Shown here: in pieces, positions 1-6,415 of the stretch | How the letters are laid out: the number at the start of each line of letters is the position of its first letter | How positions within the stretch are numbered: position 1 is the first letter of the stretch | Assembly: GCA_002731735.1 (NCBI GenBank) | Contig: PCCM01000019.1 | Coordinates: 15,222 to 25,370 of the forward strand | DNA from: Gemmatimonadota bacterium | GTDB lineage: Bacteria; Gemmatimonadota; Gemmatimonadetes; Longimicrobiales; Gaopeijiaceae | DNA length: 10,149 nucleotides | Direction of reading: 5' to 3' | Position numbers and translations under genes: made by a program | Notes under the pieces: model-generated | What the model saw: only the letters and a program-made list of their open reading frames with translations | Told to the model about the DNA's origin: nothing | Database searches by the model: none

Positions 1-218
1 GGGCCGTGGGCCAGTTCCTGCGGGTGCTCACGCCGGAATCCCCCGTGCTGATGACGTACGAAGACGCGGGGCCCGACGCCTTGGGCACGGTCTTCCGCGC
101 GGTTCAGCTCAGCCTACCCCCCGACCTGGAGCCGGGAGAGTACACGTTGACCGTGGAAATCGCGCTTGCCGGCCGTGAGCCCATGACGGTGCCGCGCCCG
201 ATCGTCATCGTGCCGTAG
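1..218 (+). CDS. C-terminal end of an unrecognised protein (5' truncated by window edge)
   Basis: The reading frame is open from the window edge to a TAG at 216-218, giving about 71 residues of a C-terminus. A GTG at 6 could be read as a start, but the frame is open upstream of it, so this is more likely the end of a longer gene. The visible part has short alternating hydrophobic stretches and a PPDLEPGEYTLTVEI segment, which suggests the last strands of an Ig-like or other beta-sandwich domain. No catalytic motif or membrane segment is visible. A strong hairpin with a pyrimidine-rich tail follows at 233-266. I do not recognise the family. Confidence 0.55.
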   Translation, partial: AVGQFLRVLTPESPVLMTYEDAGPDALGTVFRAVQLSLPPDLEPGEYTLTVEIALAGREPMTVPRPIVIVP

Positions 219-232
219 GCCGGGCTGCTGTA

Positions 233-266
233 GGCCTGGCCAGGTACGTGCGGCCTGGCCTAGGCC
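233..266 (+). terminator. Stem-loop between convergent genes
   Basis: GGCCTGGCCAGG (233-244) pairs with CCTGGCCTAGGCC (254-266), leaving one bulged A and a 9-nt loop. On the plus strand it is followed by TCCTTCTTCTC, a weak U-rich tail, so it fits best as the terminator of the gene ending at 218. It overlaps the stop codon (260-262) of the minus-strand frame on the right. Confidence 0.5.
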
Positions 267-427
267 TCCTTCTTCTCGAAATCGACGTGGACCGTTTCGG
301 CCTCTTCGCGCCGAAGCTCCTTAAGGGCATCGTGAATCCCCTGCGTCAGTTCGCGCTCTTCACGGAGGGCGGTGAGGTGAGCCTCGGTGTTGCTCCCTCC
401 CGACGTTACCGTCCGGGACGCTCGAAC
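260..427 (-). pseudogene. Open coding-like frame without a start, probably the detached C-terminus of the upstream gene
   Basis: On the minus strand a frame is open from a stop at 428-430 to TAG at 260-262. The last 46 or so residues are rich in Glu, Arg, Lys and Leu (ALREERELTQGIHDALKEL is typical) with GC-rich third positions, as expected of real coding sequence and of an amphipathic helix or coiled coil. No ATG, GTG or TTG start exists in the frame. It lies in the -1 frame relative to the gene ending at 406, and the two join smoothly if one base were added in the run of C at 415-417. I therefore read it as the C-terminal part of that gene separated by a frameshift (real, programmed or a sequence error). 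Confidence 0.45.
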
Positions 428-843
428 TCACCTCGATGTAGATCGTCGTAGAAGTCGAACATCTCGCGGTTGTAGTCCGTCTTCCGAGCCCGCTCGAACG
501 GCTCGATGATCTCGAACAGTATCTCGAGGCGTTGGGCCATCGTGAGGTGACCTCGAAGATCTTCCGGCGCCAAAAAGCCGCGGCTGCAAAACTGGTGTGT
601 CTTGCGGAAATATGACTTTATCAAGCGGCGGGCTGCGTTGGTACGCTCCACGAGTCGGCGCCGTTCCTCTGGTAAGGCGACCACACCGTCCAACTCGCGG
701 AAGAGATCGGCGGCCCAATCGTCCGTCCCACCACCTCTCCACTGCCGCACGAGTTGGGCAGCCAGGTAGTATTCCTCCGACCAGAACTGGTCATGGAGAT
801 GTGAGATCAGCAGGGCACGTTCTGTGGGTTCGGGTCCGGTCAC
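406..843 (-). CDS. Hypothetical protein, helical, about 145 residues
   Basis: This minus-strand frame begins at a GTG (843-841) preceded by GAGGGAAA, a reasonable ribosome binding site; no earlier ATG is available. The product is mostly charged and helical, with no signal peptide or membrane span. Residues about 70-125 (NAARRLIKSYFRKTH, then LFEIIEPFERARK and FDFYDDLH) loosely resemble small bacterial DUF4760-like proteins, but the likeness is too weak to name it. The frame stops at 406, just as another coding-like frame takes over, so the annotated C-terminus may be artificial. It is divergent from the isomerase gene on its right. Function is unknown. Confidence 0.55.
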   Translation of the reverse strand: MTGPEPTERALLISHLHDQFWSEEYYLAAQLVRQWRGGGTDDWAADLFRELDGVVALPEERRRLVERTNAARRLIKSYFRKTHQFCSRGFLAPEDLRGHLTMAQRLEILFEIIEPFERARKTDYNREMFDFYDDLHRGEFERPGR

Positions 844-1042
844 TTTCCCTCAGAAGGCTATTGGAGGAGTACAGTGGACCGCATGCCGTGCCAAGGCACG
901 AGTCCCCGGGATACCACGGCCGGGCTGTTAAAGAAAGAAGCACGAATCGAAGGTGGCCCATGAGTGAGGTATGCAGCAAGTGTTATGGACAGTAACCTAT
1001 TGGATTCATCGAAATGAACGGTACTCGCCGCCGGAGGCACCC

Positions 1043-2023
1043 CTGCGACATCGACTCCTAACCAGCTTGGCACTCGTATTGACGGCGTGCTCAGTCGAAC
1101 CTCCGGCTCTGACCGTCGGCACCGTGACTTTCACCGAGTCCGAACTCCTCGGCCTGAATGATACTCGTCGAGCTCAACTCGCAGAGATCACCGCCTTTGG
1201 GTTGGCCAGCGCACGCGAAGAGTTGCCTGTCAAATTGGCCCCGATACTCGAACAGGCGAGAGACGCTGCGCTGGTAAGGCAATTCGCGGCCGAAAGGATC
1301 CTGACCGAGAACGGAGTGGACGACAACCAACTCCGCGCCCACTACCTCACCAACCCGGCGCTCGAACTGACCGTGCGCCACGTTCTCTTCTTCTCGGAAC
1401 GCTGGCGAGCGGACTCACATCGGGAGCTCGCCCAGAGAAAGGCCGAGGCCGCGATCGCGCGCCTCGAAGCCGGTGAGCCCTTTCCGGATGTGGCAGCAGA
1501 GCTTTCAGAAGAGCCGGGAGCTGAAGGCCGACAGGGGCTGCTCCAACCCGGGCGCGAGGGCTCTTGGGTATCCGAGTTTTGGGCCGCTGCCTTGGCGTTG
1601 GAGCCGGGAGAGATCAGTCCTGTCACCGAAACGCAGTATGGCTTCCACGTCCTCCGCCTCGAGAACCGCCAAATCGTTTCATTCGAAGAGGCCCGCCCCA
1701 CAGTCGTAGCAGAGGTCTCGGCTTTGATCGCTTCGATCGAAGAGGCCGCCAAGAGCGTCTCGATAGAGGAGGCCCGAGCTTCCTCGGTCGTGGTGCCAAC
1801 GGCGTACCTGGCGGCAATCACCCGAGATTTCGAGGATCGGACGCTTGGGTGGAGTCTGGCCCTTGGATTCGCTCCGGGCCTCACGAGCGCCCAAGTGAAA
1901 GAAGCCGCTCGGGCTGCGTTGGGGGCCACCGAGCAACTTGCAACGATCGCGCGCGGTGAGCTTGGAGAACTGACGCCCCTGCTCCGGGTGGCCTACCCCA
2001 TCATCTTCGCAGATGATGGCTAA
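1043..2023 (+). CDS. Parvulin-type peptidyl-prolyl cis-trans isomerase, lipoprotein
   Basis: A PpiC/SurA-like protein catalysing proline cis-trans isomerisation, probably a folding factor tethered to the membrane facing the periplasm. Numbered from a CTG at 1043, residues 1-15 form a lipoprotein signal (RHR, then a hydrophobic stretch) ending in the lipobox LTAC, with the lipidated Cys at 16. The parvulin domain spans about 108-208. RHVLFF carries the first conserved His, GRQGLLQPG matches the usual GGDLG turn, and QYGFHVL carries the second conserved His. A helical tail of about 115 residues follows. An ATG at 971 would add 24 residues before the signal peptide and lacks a well-spaced ribosome site. 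The CTG has GGAGG (1033-1037) at ideal spacing, so I prefer it, with the frame from 971 as the alternative. Confidence 0.8.
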   Translation: MRHRLLTSLALVLTACSVEPPALTVGTVTFTESELLGLNDTRRAQLAEITAFGLASAREELPVKLAPILEQARDAALVRQFAAERILTENGVDDNQLRAHYLTNPALELTVRHVLFFSERWRADSHRELAQRKAEAAIARLEAGEPFPDVAAELSEEPGAEGRQGLLQPGREGSWVSEFWAAALALEPGEISPVTETQYGFHVLRLENRQIVSFEEARPTVVAEVSALIASIEEAAKSVSIEEARASSVVVPTAYLAAITRDFEDRTLGWSLALGFAPGLTSAQVKEAARAALGATEQLATIARGELGELTPLLRVAYPIIFADDG

Positions 2024-2058
2024 GCCCGAACCACACCCTGAAAGAGAAACAGTACACG

Positions 2059-2082
2059 GGTCGAGTGGGAAACACTCGGACC
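2059..2082 (+). other. Stem-loop in the isomerase-M50 spacer
   Basis: CGAGTG (2062-2067) pairs with CACTCG (2073-2078) around a GGAAA loop, and GGT/ACC extends the stem past a bulged G. No T-run follows, so it is not a standard terminator. It may be a processing or attenuation element in a shared transcript, or have no role. Confidence 0.3.
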
Positions 2083-2104
2083 GGTCCAGCCGTAGTAACA
2101 TGCA

Positions 2105-2776
2105 ATGACGGCACATGCCAAGAGTAAGATCACGTTCCTGATCGGGTTCGCCGCGTACTTCAGCGCCATTTGGTTTCTGTGGGATACGCCGGCCGTGTAC
2201 CCGCTCAAGGTTTTTGTAGTCCTCCTCCACGAGATCAGCCACGCGATGATCGCGGTCGCCACCGGCGGCACGATTGATAGAATCGTGCTGGACCCCAATC
2301 AAGGCGGCGCCTGCTACTGCCCCGGAGGAAACGCCTTTCTGACGTTGTCGGCGGGGTATCTGGGAAGCCTGGCTTGGGGGGGGCTCCTGGTTTCCGCCGG
2401 CCAAGTGAAGCGCATCAACAGCCGCTGGGTTACGGGTGCCGTGGGGCTCCTGGTAATAGGCCTGACTCTCGCCTACGTCCGTAGTCCATTCGGCTTCTGG
2501 TTCGGACTTGCCTTCGGGTCCGTCCTTGTTCTCGGCGCAGCACGGCTCTCCGCCGCCGTCAATCAAGGGATTCTTCTGACGTTGGGACTCACGAGTTGCC
2601 TTTACGCCATCCTCGACATCAAGAGCGACGTGCTCGATCGGCCGGAGCTGCAGTCGGACGCCGCCATGCTCGGCGACCTCACCGGAATCCATACCGTCGT
2701 ATGGGGCGGCCTATGGATTGCGGTAGCCGTGCTCGCTAGCGCGTGGCTATTCCAGTGGTCGTACCGGAGGGCCTGA
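2105..2776 (+). CDS. M50-type membrane zinc metalloprotease
   Basis: A polytopic membrane protein of 223 residues with the zinc-binding HExxH motif (HEISH, residues 42-46) inside a hydrophobic helix, followed by ATGG. This is the arrangement of the M50B group of site-2-protease relatives, which cut substrates within or near the membrane. The conserved AGYLGS segment is at residues 83-88. LDIKSD at 170-175 supplies an Asp (171) at a position suited to a third zinc ligand; that assignment is inferred. About six hydrophobic segments are visible. No PDZ domain is present, so this is a minimal form. The ATG lacks a clear ribosome binding site. It lies 81 bp after the isomerase gene on the same strand, so joint transcription is possible. 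The substrate is unknown. Confidence 0.8.
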   Translation: MTAHAKSKITFLIGFAAYFSAIWFLWDTPAVYPLKVFVVLLHEISHAMIAVATGGTIDRIVLDPNQGGACYCPGGNAFLTLSAGYLGSLAWGGLLVSAGQVKRINSRWVTGAVGLLVIGLTLAYVRSPFGFWFGLAFGSVLVLGAARLSAAVNQGILLTLGLTSCLYAILDIKSDVLDRPELQSDAAMLGDLTGIHTVVWGGLWIAVAVLASAWLFQWSYRRA

Positions 2777-2796
2777 CCACCACCATATCTGGTAAA

Positions 2797-2821
2797 AAGC
2801 TCGTACTTGTACGGAGAGCTT
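2797..2821 (+). terminator. Stem-loop after the M50 gene
   Basis: AAGCTC (2797-2802) pairs with GAGCTT (2816-2821), with an inner GTAC/GTAC pairing. It starts 20 nt after the M50 stop codon. No T-run follows, so it is only a candidate transcript end. Confidence 0.35.
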
Positions 2822-3120
2822 GCCCGTGCTGAACGTCCTTGATCTCGCCCCTACCGACCGATATGTTGGCGTTGGCCTGAAAATGGCCTGGGCCGCTTTC
2901 AGCCTCCAATGAGGGGGCGGAGAAGCGGACTGCGGGTCTGAGAGCCCGCCGGCGTTACGCCCAAAGTCGAACCGAAAAAGAGGAGGTGATCAATTGTCTA
3001 GTCCAAGTAGTCTGCCCAACCTGGTGAGGGCAAGCGATCGCTGCTTCGGTAAGTAAGTAGGAGCCGAAACGGCTTCAGCTGTCCGCACCGGTAGCGGCCT
3101 TCGTGCCGGGTTGCGGCAGA
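2822..3120 (+). other. Gene-free stretch with many stem-loops, candidate structured RNA
   Basis: No convincing protein gene is seen here. Stem-loops are CTGAAA/TTTCAG (2877-2902), GCGGG/CCCGC (2932-2949), GGCG/CGCC (2951-2961), AGCCG/CGGCT (3062-3074), and a compound hairpin at 3079-3119 whose outer arms are CTG-T-CCGCA and TGCGGCAG. The density is unusual for a spacer between convergent genes. I checked by eye for signatures of tmRNA, RNase P RNA, SRP RNA and tRNA and found none. The strand is uncertain; plus is given because the strong ribosome-site-like sequence at 2980-2990 is on that strand. Confidence 0.3.
2994..3056 (+). CDS. Possible 20-residue small protein with a TTG start
   Basis: AGGAGGTGATC (2980-2990) matches eleven bases of the sequence complementary to a standard bacterial 16S 3' end, and a TTG follows at ideal spacing (2994-2996). 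The frame runs 20 codons to TAA at 3054-3056, with further in-line stops just after. The peptide (starting SSPSSLPNLVRASDR) is not recognised and has no membrane segment. It could be a true microprotein, a leader peptide, or a ribosome-binding sequence within a noncoding RNA. Confidence 0.3.
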   Translation: MSSPSSLPNLVRASDRCFGK

Positions 3121-3125
3121 CAAGA

Positions 3126-3165
3126 GAAACGCGTCGTCGGGATAGCTTACCCGGCGGCGCGTTTC
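3126..3165 (-). terminator. 16-bp hairpin terminator downstream of the redox gene
   Basis: Positions 3126-3141 pair with 3150-3165 along 16 bp, with only two G-T wobbles, around an 8-nt loop. Read on the minus strand the stem ends in CGCGTTTC and runs into TCTTGTC, a weak U-rich tail. It lies about 40 nt after the stop of the thioredoxin-like gene, so it is the likely terminator of the greA operon and may also block plus-strand transcripts. Confidence 0.65.
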
Positions 3166-3204
3166 AACTTCCAGAGATTCGGAAACCGGGATGCGCCCCC
3201 TCCC

Positions 3205-3783
3205 TCAGCCGAAGTAGTCCGGCGCGTTTCCTGCCTTCCATTTGATGTTGCACCCGATGCTCGGCTTCTGGTCCAGGGAGATCGCGTCACCCGCGGCGAG
3301 AGCCTCCACGGCAGCTTCGAGATCCGCGCCCGTCACCGGTACGTCATTCCCCGGCCGGCTGCCGTCGAACTGCCCCCGGTACACCAGGCGTCGTTCCTGA
3401 TCGAACAGGAAAAAGTCCGGCGTGCAAGCAGCCTCGTAGGCCTTGGCAATCGACTGGGCCTCATCGAAGAGATACGGGAACGTATATCCAAACTCCTCGA
3501 CTGCACGGGCCATCGCCTCGGGGCCGTCCTGGGGGAAAGCCTCCGCATCGTTGGAGCTGATGGCCACCACCGCCAATCCCTTCCCCTGGTATCGCTTCAC
3601 TGAGCGCGCCAACTCTGCCCGTATGTGTATAACGAACGGGCAGTGGTTGCACATGAATATGACCAGCAGGCCGGGGGCGTCGACGAAGTCGTCGAGCGCC
3701 ACAGCTCGCCCGTGCGTATCCGGCAACACGAAGTCCGGCGCGGCAATACCCAACGCTGCCATTGTCGATGCGGTTTTCGCCAC
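3205..3783 (-). CDS. Thioredoxin-family / peroxiredoxin-like (PRX_like1 type) redox protein
   Basis: A 192-residue thioredoxin-fold protein. Near the N-terminus APDFVLPDTHGRAV is the typical AhpC/TSA-type opening. The redox centre is FMCNHCPFV, a CxxC at residues 45 and 48. ACTPDFFLFD supplies the cis-Pro loop (TP), and SIGCNIKWK near the C-terminus adds another conserved Cys. The CNHCPFV plus GCNIKWK pair is characteristic of the PRX_like1 subgroup, whose physiological substrate is not established. No signal peptide is present, so it is probably cytoplasmic. The start is a GTG at 3783, 5 nt after the greA stop, which implies a shared transcript; an internal ATG at codon 8 lacks a ribosome site. 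Confidence 0.85.
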   Translation of the reverse strand: MAKTASTMAALGIAAPDFVLPDTHGRAVALDDFVDAPGLLVIFMCNHCPFVIHIRAELARSVKRYQGKGLAVVAISSNDAEAFPQDGPEAMARAVEEFGYTFPYLFDEAQSIAKAYEAACTPDFFLFDQERRLVYRGQFDGSRPGNDVPVTGADLEAAVEALAAGDAISLDQKPSIGCNIKWKAGNAPDYFG

Positions 3784-3788
3784 TCGTC

Positions 3789-4274
3789 CTATCCCTTCCC
3801 GACCTCCATCTGCTGCGGCAACGTAAGGAGGTCGAGGACCTTGAAGCGTCGCTCGCCCATCGGGAGCTCGATGGTCACCTCCTCGCCCTTACGTGCGCCC
3901 AGGAGGCCTTGGCCAATCGGAGAGGCCATTGATACCTGTCCACCGTCCAGGTCCATGAAGTCACCCGCCACGATAGTGAAGTTGGCTACCTCGTTCACCG
4001 CAAGGTCGTGGATCTCGACGCGAGACCCGAAACCGACCCGATCGATGGGCATGGCCTTGACATCGATCTTCGACAACTCCGACAAACGCTGGGTCAGATG
4101 CCCGATCCGGAGCTGTACGAACTGCTGGCGCTCGAGGGCCGACTTGTACTCAGCGTTTTCCCTGAGGTCGCCCAATTCGACGGCCCTCTCGATCCTCGCC
4201 GGGAGGAGAACGTTGAGCTCATGGACGAGCTGCTCGATCTCTTCCCCGATCTTCTCCCGAATCTCGTCAAGCAT
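3789..4274 (-). CDS. greA: Transcription elongation factor GreA
   Basis: GreA binds RNA polymerase and stimulates cleavage of backtracked transcripts through the secondary channel. The 161-residue product has the N-terminal coiled coil with the tip motif GDLRENAEYKSAL; acidic residues D36 and E39 correspond to the catalytic D41 and E44 of the E. coli protein. The C-terminal FKBP-like domain includes SPIGQGLLGARKGEEV. Its length matches the family. The ATG at 4274 leaves a slightly short N-terminus but no better start is seen, and its ribosome site is weak. It is the first gene of a two-gene operon with the redox protein. Its promoter should lie in the 4275-4539 spacer. Confidence 0.92.
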   Translation of the reverse strand: MLDEIREKIGEEIEQLVHELNVLLPARIERAVELGDLRENAEYKSALERQQFVQLRIGHLTQRLSELSKIDVKAMPIDRVGFGSRVEIHDLAVNEVANFTIVAGDFMDLDGGQVSMASPIGQGLLGARKGEEVTIELPMGERRFKVLDLLTLPQQMEVGKG

Positions 4275-4436
4275 AGGGCGTGGTCCCGGAGAAGTGGAGT
4301 CCAGAAAACGGGCGAAGCGATCGGCGCTTTTTCCCCCCGCATCTGCAGTGAAGGAACCGCCCCGCCGGCTAAACTAGTTCTTTCGCGATCTGCATCAAGT
4401 GGTGCTCCACCCCGCTCGACGACACACATGCCGCCC

Positions 4437-4473
4437 GGGGGAGGAGGGACCAGGCGGGGGGAGGGACCCGGGG
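4437..4473 (+). other. G-quadruplex motif followed by T6
   Basis: On the plus strand G-runs of 5, 3, 6, 3 and 4 are separated by loops of 4, 7, 1 and 4 nt, which meets the usual G3+ / N1-7 rule. Six T follow at 4474-4479. The motif lies in the spacer between the P-II and greA genes, both on the minus strand, so the G-rich strand is their template. Within it GGGGGAGGAGGGACC and GGGGGGAGGGACC form an imperfect direct repeat. Confidence 0.5.
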
Positions 4474-4487
4474 TTTTTTCCAGAGGA

Positions 4488-4527
4488 CTCTGCCTTCCAG
4501 AAGGGTACGAGCCTTCTGGAAGGCGAG
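4488..4527 (-). terminator. Long stem-loop after the P-II gene
   Basis: GCCTTCCAGAAGG (4492-4504) pairs perfectly with CCTTCTGGAAGGC (4512-4524), and CTC/GAG extends the stem past a bulged T. It starts 13 nt after the P-II stop on the minus strand. No T-run follows in that direction, so it is a likely transcript end or RNA-stabilising structure rather than a textbook terminator. Confidence 0.5.
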
Positions 4528-4539
4528 CCCTCTAAACTA

Positions 4540-4881
4540 CTAACCTACGGCCGGGCTTCCCGACTCCCCGGTGCGGATCCGATAGCACTCGGCCAGTTCC
4601 ACAACGAAGATCACACCGTCTCCGAAGTTTCCGGACCGCGCGCCCTCGATGATCGCCCCCCGTGTGCGTTCCACGAAGTCATCGTTCACGGCGATCTCCA
4701 GCCGGACCTTCTTCCGAAGTACGATTTCGAGCTCCGCACCACGGTAGGTCTCGGTATACCCGCCCTGCTGCCCAACGCCCTGGGCGTTGGCGACCGACAT
4801 CCTTCCAACACCTACGTCGGCCAGTGCCTGCTTCACTTTATGAAGCGCTGCAGGCTGTATGTATGCGATTACGAGTTTCAT
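4540..4881 (-). CDS. P-II family nitrogen signal protein lacking Tyr51
   Basis: A 113-residue P-II (GlnB/GlnK) protein. Such trimers bind ATP/ADP and 2-oxoglutarate and plug partner Amt channels with their T-loop. Recognisable are the T-loop region (residues 37-55, with TYRGAEL), G87-D88-G89, and RIRTG at 101-105. It aligns without gaps to E. coli GlnB through the T-loop. Tyr51, the uridylylation site, is Leu; Tyr46, Arg47, Gln39 and Lys58 remain. Lys90, near the ATP phosphates, is Val, and residue 9 is Gln instead of Lys. ATG at 4881 has GGAG seven bases upstream. It lies 33 nt after amt and is surely co-transcribed with it. It would be called glnK by position, but the divergence argues against a firm name. 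Confidence 0.92.
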   Translation of the reverse strand: MKLVIAYIQPAALHKVKQALADVGVGRMSVANAQGVGQQGGYTETYRGAELEIVLRKKVRLEIAVNDDFVERTRGAIIEGARSGNFGDGVIFVVELAECYRIRTGESGSPAVG

Positions 4882-4914
4882 AAATTTGCTCCGTTCGTAT
4901 TAGGCCAGAAACCG

Positions 4915-6231
4915 TCAGCGAGGGATCACGATCTGGTAGTCGGGATATGCTTCCATGTTGTGCTCCGCCAAGTCCAGTCCGAGACGTTCCTCTTCCTCGG
5001 ACACGCGCAGTCCCATCGTGGCCTTGATCACCGAGAAGATGGCGAACGCACTGGTGAGGGCGAACGCACCGTAAGCCGCGACGCCGATCAGCTGTGTGAC
5101 GAATGAGTGGTCGGGGTTGGTGCTGAAAATGCCCACCGCCAGGGTTCCCCAGATCCCGCACGTCAGGTGCACCGAGATCGCTCCGACGGGATCGTCCATC
5201 TTGATTCGGTCGAACACCATCACTGAGACGACCACCAGCACACCGGCAACCGCTCCGATGATCACCGAACTCATAACGCTGACCGTGTCCGCACCCGCAG
5301 TGATCCCCACGAGGCCGGCCAGCGCCCCATTGAGCACCATCGACGCATCGGGACCCCCTTTATTGGACATCCAAGTCGTCAACATCGCCCCAATGATCCC
5401 TGCGGCGGCGGCAAGACACGTCGTCACGAGGACGTAGGACACGAGCCCCGGATCGGCGCTGAGCACGGACCCGCCGTTGAAGCCGAACCAGCCCAGCCAG
5501 AGCAAGAACACCCCGATGGCGGCCAGGGGGATGTTGTGGCCCGGGATCGGGTGAATTTGATCGTTCACGTACTTCCCGAGGCGGGGTCCAAGAAGGAACA
5601 CGCCGGCAACTGCGGCCCATCCCCCTACCGAGTGTACGAGCGTCGAGCCGGCGAAGTCGTAGAAGCCCCTCTCGTCGAGCCATCCACCACCCCACTTCCA
5701 GGAGCCGGCGATCGGGTATACCAGCCCTACATAAAGGGTGGCAAAGACCAGGAATGAGGCGAGCTTGATACGCTCGGCCACAGCCCCGGAGACGATCGTG
5801 GCTGCTGTAGCCGCGAACATCGCCTGGAAAAGGAAGTCGGTCCAGTAGGTGTAACCCTCACTGTACTCGGACGTGATACCGGCGGCATCCGTCGCGATGC
5901 CGAAGCCGGCGAACCCGAAGAAGGACCCCATCGAGAACTCTCCGGGGTACATCAGGTTGAAGCCCACGATGGCGTAAGTGAGCAACCCGATCGCGATGAT
6001 ACTCACATTCTTGAAAAGAATGTTCACCGTGTTCTTGGACTGCGTCAGCCCGACCTCCAGAGTCGAAAACCCCAAGTGCATGATGAATACCAAGAACGTG
6101 GCAACCATCATCCACACGTTGTTGACCGAGAAAATCGCGTCCGCCGCGGTTTGTTGAGCCGCGGCCGGTGCGGGCGCTAGCACTGCCAGAAGCAGCGGCA
6201 GAGTGAGTAGTGATTTACGCGAAAGCTGCAT
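4915..6231 (-). CDS. amt: Ammonium transporter Amt
   Basis: A 438-residue ammonium channel of the inner membrane. The start chosen is ATG at 6231, with GGAGGG ten bases upstream; an in-frame ATG at 6291 would precede a clean signal peptide by 20 residues and is unlikely. Residues 1-26 form the signal peptide (APAAAQ at the cut). Eleven membrane spans follow. The pore twin histidines are H200 (STLVHSVGG) and H355 (SVHLTCGIWGTLAVG). The cytoplasmic tail LGLDLAEHNMEAYPDY is the standard P-II contact region. It is the first gene of a sigma-54-dependent operon with P-II. Its His-2 region (MDDPVGAISVHLTCG) differs from the canonical form seen in the nearby relic. Confidence 0.96.
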   Translation of the reverse strand: MQLSRKSLLTLPLLLAVLAPAPAAAQQTAADAIFSVNNVWMMVATFLVFIMHLGFSTLEVGLTQSKNTVNILFKNVSIIAIGLLTYAIVGFNLMYPGEFSMGSFFGFAGFGIATDAAGITSEYSEGYTYWTDFLFQAMFAATAATIVSGAVAERIKLASFLVFATLYVGLVYPIAGSWKWGGGWLDERGFYDFAGSTLVHSVGGWAAVAGVFLLGPRLGKYVNDQIHPIPGHNIPLAAIGVFLLWLGWFGFNGGSVLSADPGLVSYVLVTTCLAAAAGIIGAMLTTWMSNKGGPDASMVLNGALAGLVGITAGADTVSVMSSVIIGAVAGVLVVVSVMVFDRIKMDDPVGAISVHLTCGIWGTLAVGIFSTNPDHSFVTQLIGVAAYGAFALTSAFAIFSVIKATMGLRVSEEEERLGLDLAEHNMEAYPDYQIVIPR

Positions 6232-6311
6232 GGGTGGTTTTCCCTCCATCCGGTCCCGTAGACAACTACAAGCGTACCCACACGGGTACACCTACATGGC
6301 TACCGCCTTTG

Positions 6312-6326
6312 GCAAGGCGTGTGCCA
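6312..6326 (-). promoter_or_regulatory. Sigma-54 promoter of amt
   Basis: On the minus strand TGGCAC-ACGCC-TTGC matches the -24/-12 consensus at every key base, with exactly 10 nt between GG and GC. Transcription should begin near 6300, about 70 nt before the amt ATG. Two inverted repeats that could bind an activator lie 99 and 128 bp upstream. Confidence 0.88.
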
Positions 6327-6415
6327 TGAAATTCAAGAGTGGAGATAACCCTTTATTCATAAGGTAAACTCCCACTTTTCGGGGACTTCAGGCGGGCGTT
6401 TTACGGCACAGAAGT

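Noticed and set aside
887..900. Inverted repeat CGTGCC-AA-GGCACG
   Set aside because: A clear small palindrome in the divergent spacer, but it occurs once, has no promoter element that would place it as an operator, and could be chance in GC-rich DNA.
1679..2692. 337-codon open frame on the minus strand
   Set aside because: It lies antisense to both the isomerase and the M50 gene, crosses their spacer, has no recognisable domain and no ribosome site; it is a GC-driven shadow.
2925..2970. tRNA-like look of a GCGGG/CCCGC hairpin followed by AAGTCGAACC
   Set aside because: No cloverleaf can be folded on either strand: the T-loop-like bases lack a pairing stem and there is no acceptor stem.
4315..4332. 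Small hairpin AAGCG/CGCTT with T5 on the plus strand
   Set aside because: It resembles a terminator but there is no plus-strand gene before it, and the 5-bp stem is weak; probably chance.
3625..4377. 250-codon plus-strand frame
   Set aside because: It runs antisense across greA and the redox gene, and its Ser/Arg-rich product is typical of a reverse-frame artefact.
4369..4423. Short minus-strand frame ending EHHLMQIAKELV
   Set aside because: The ending looks protein-like, but the frame is only about 18 codons from its best start, has no ribosome site and emerges from the G/C-rich quadruplex region.
5726..5741. CCTACA-TAAA-GGGTGG resembling the activator site
   Set aside because: It lies inside the amt coding sequence and only the left arm matches.
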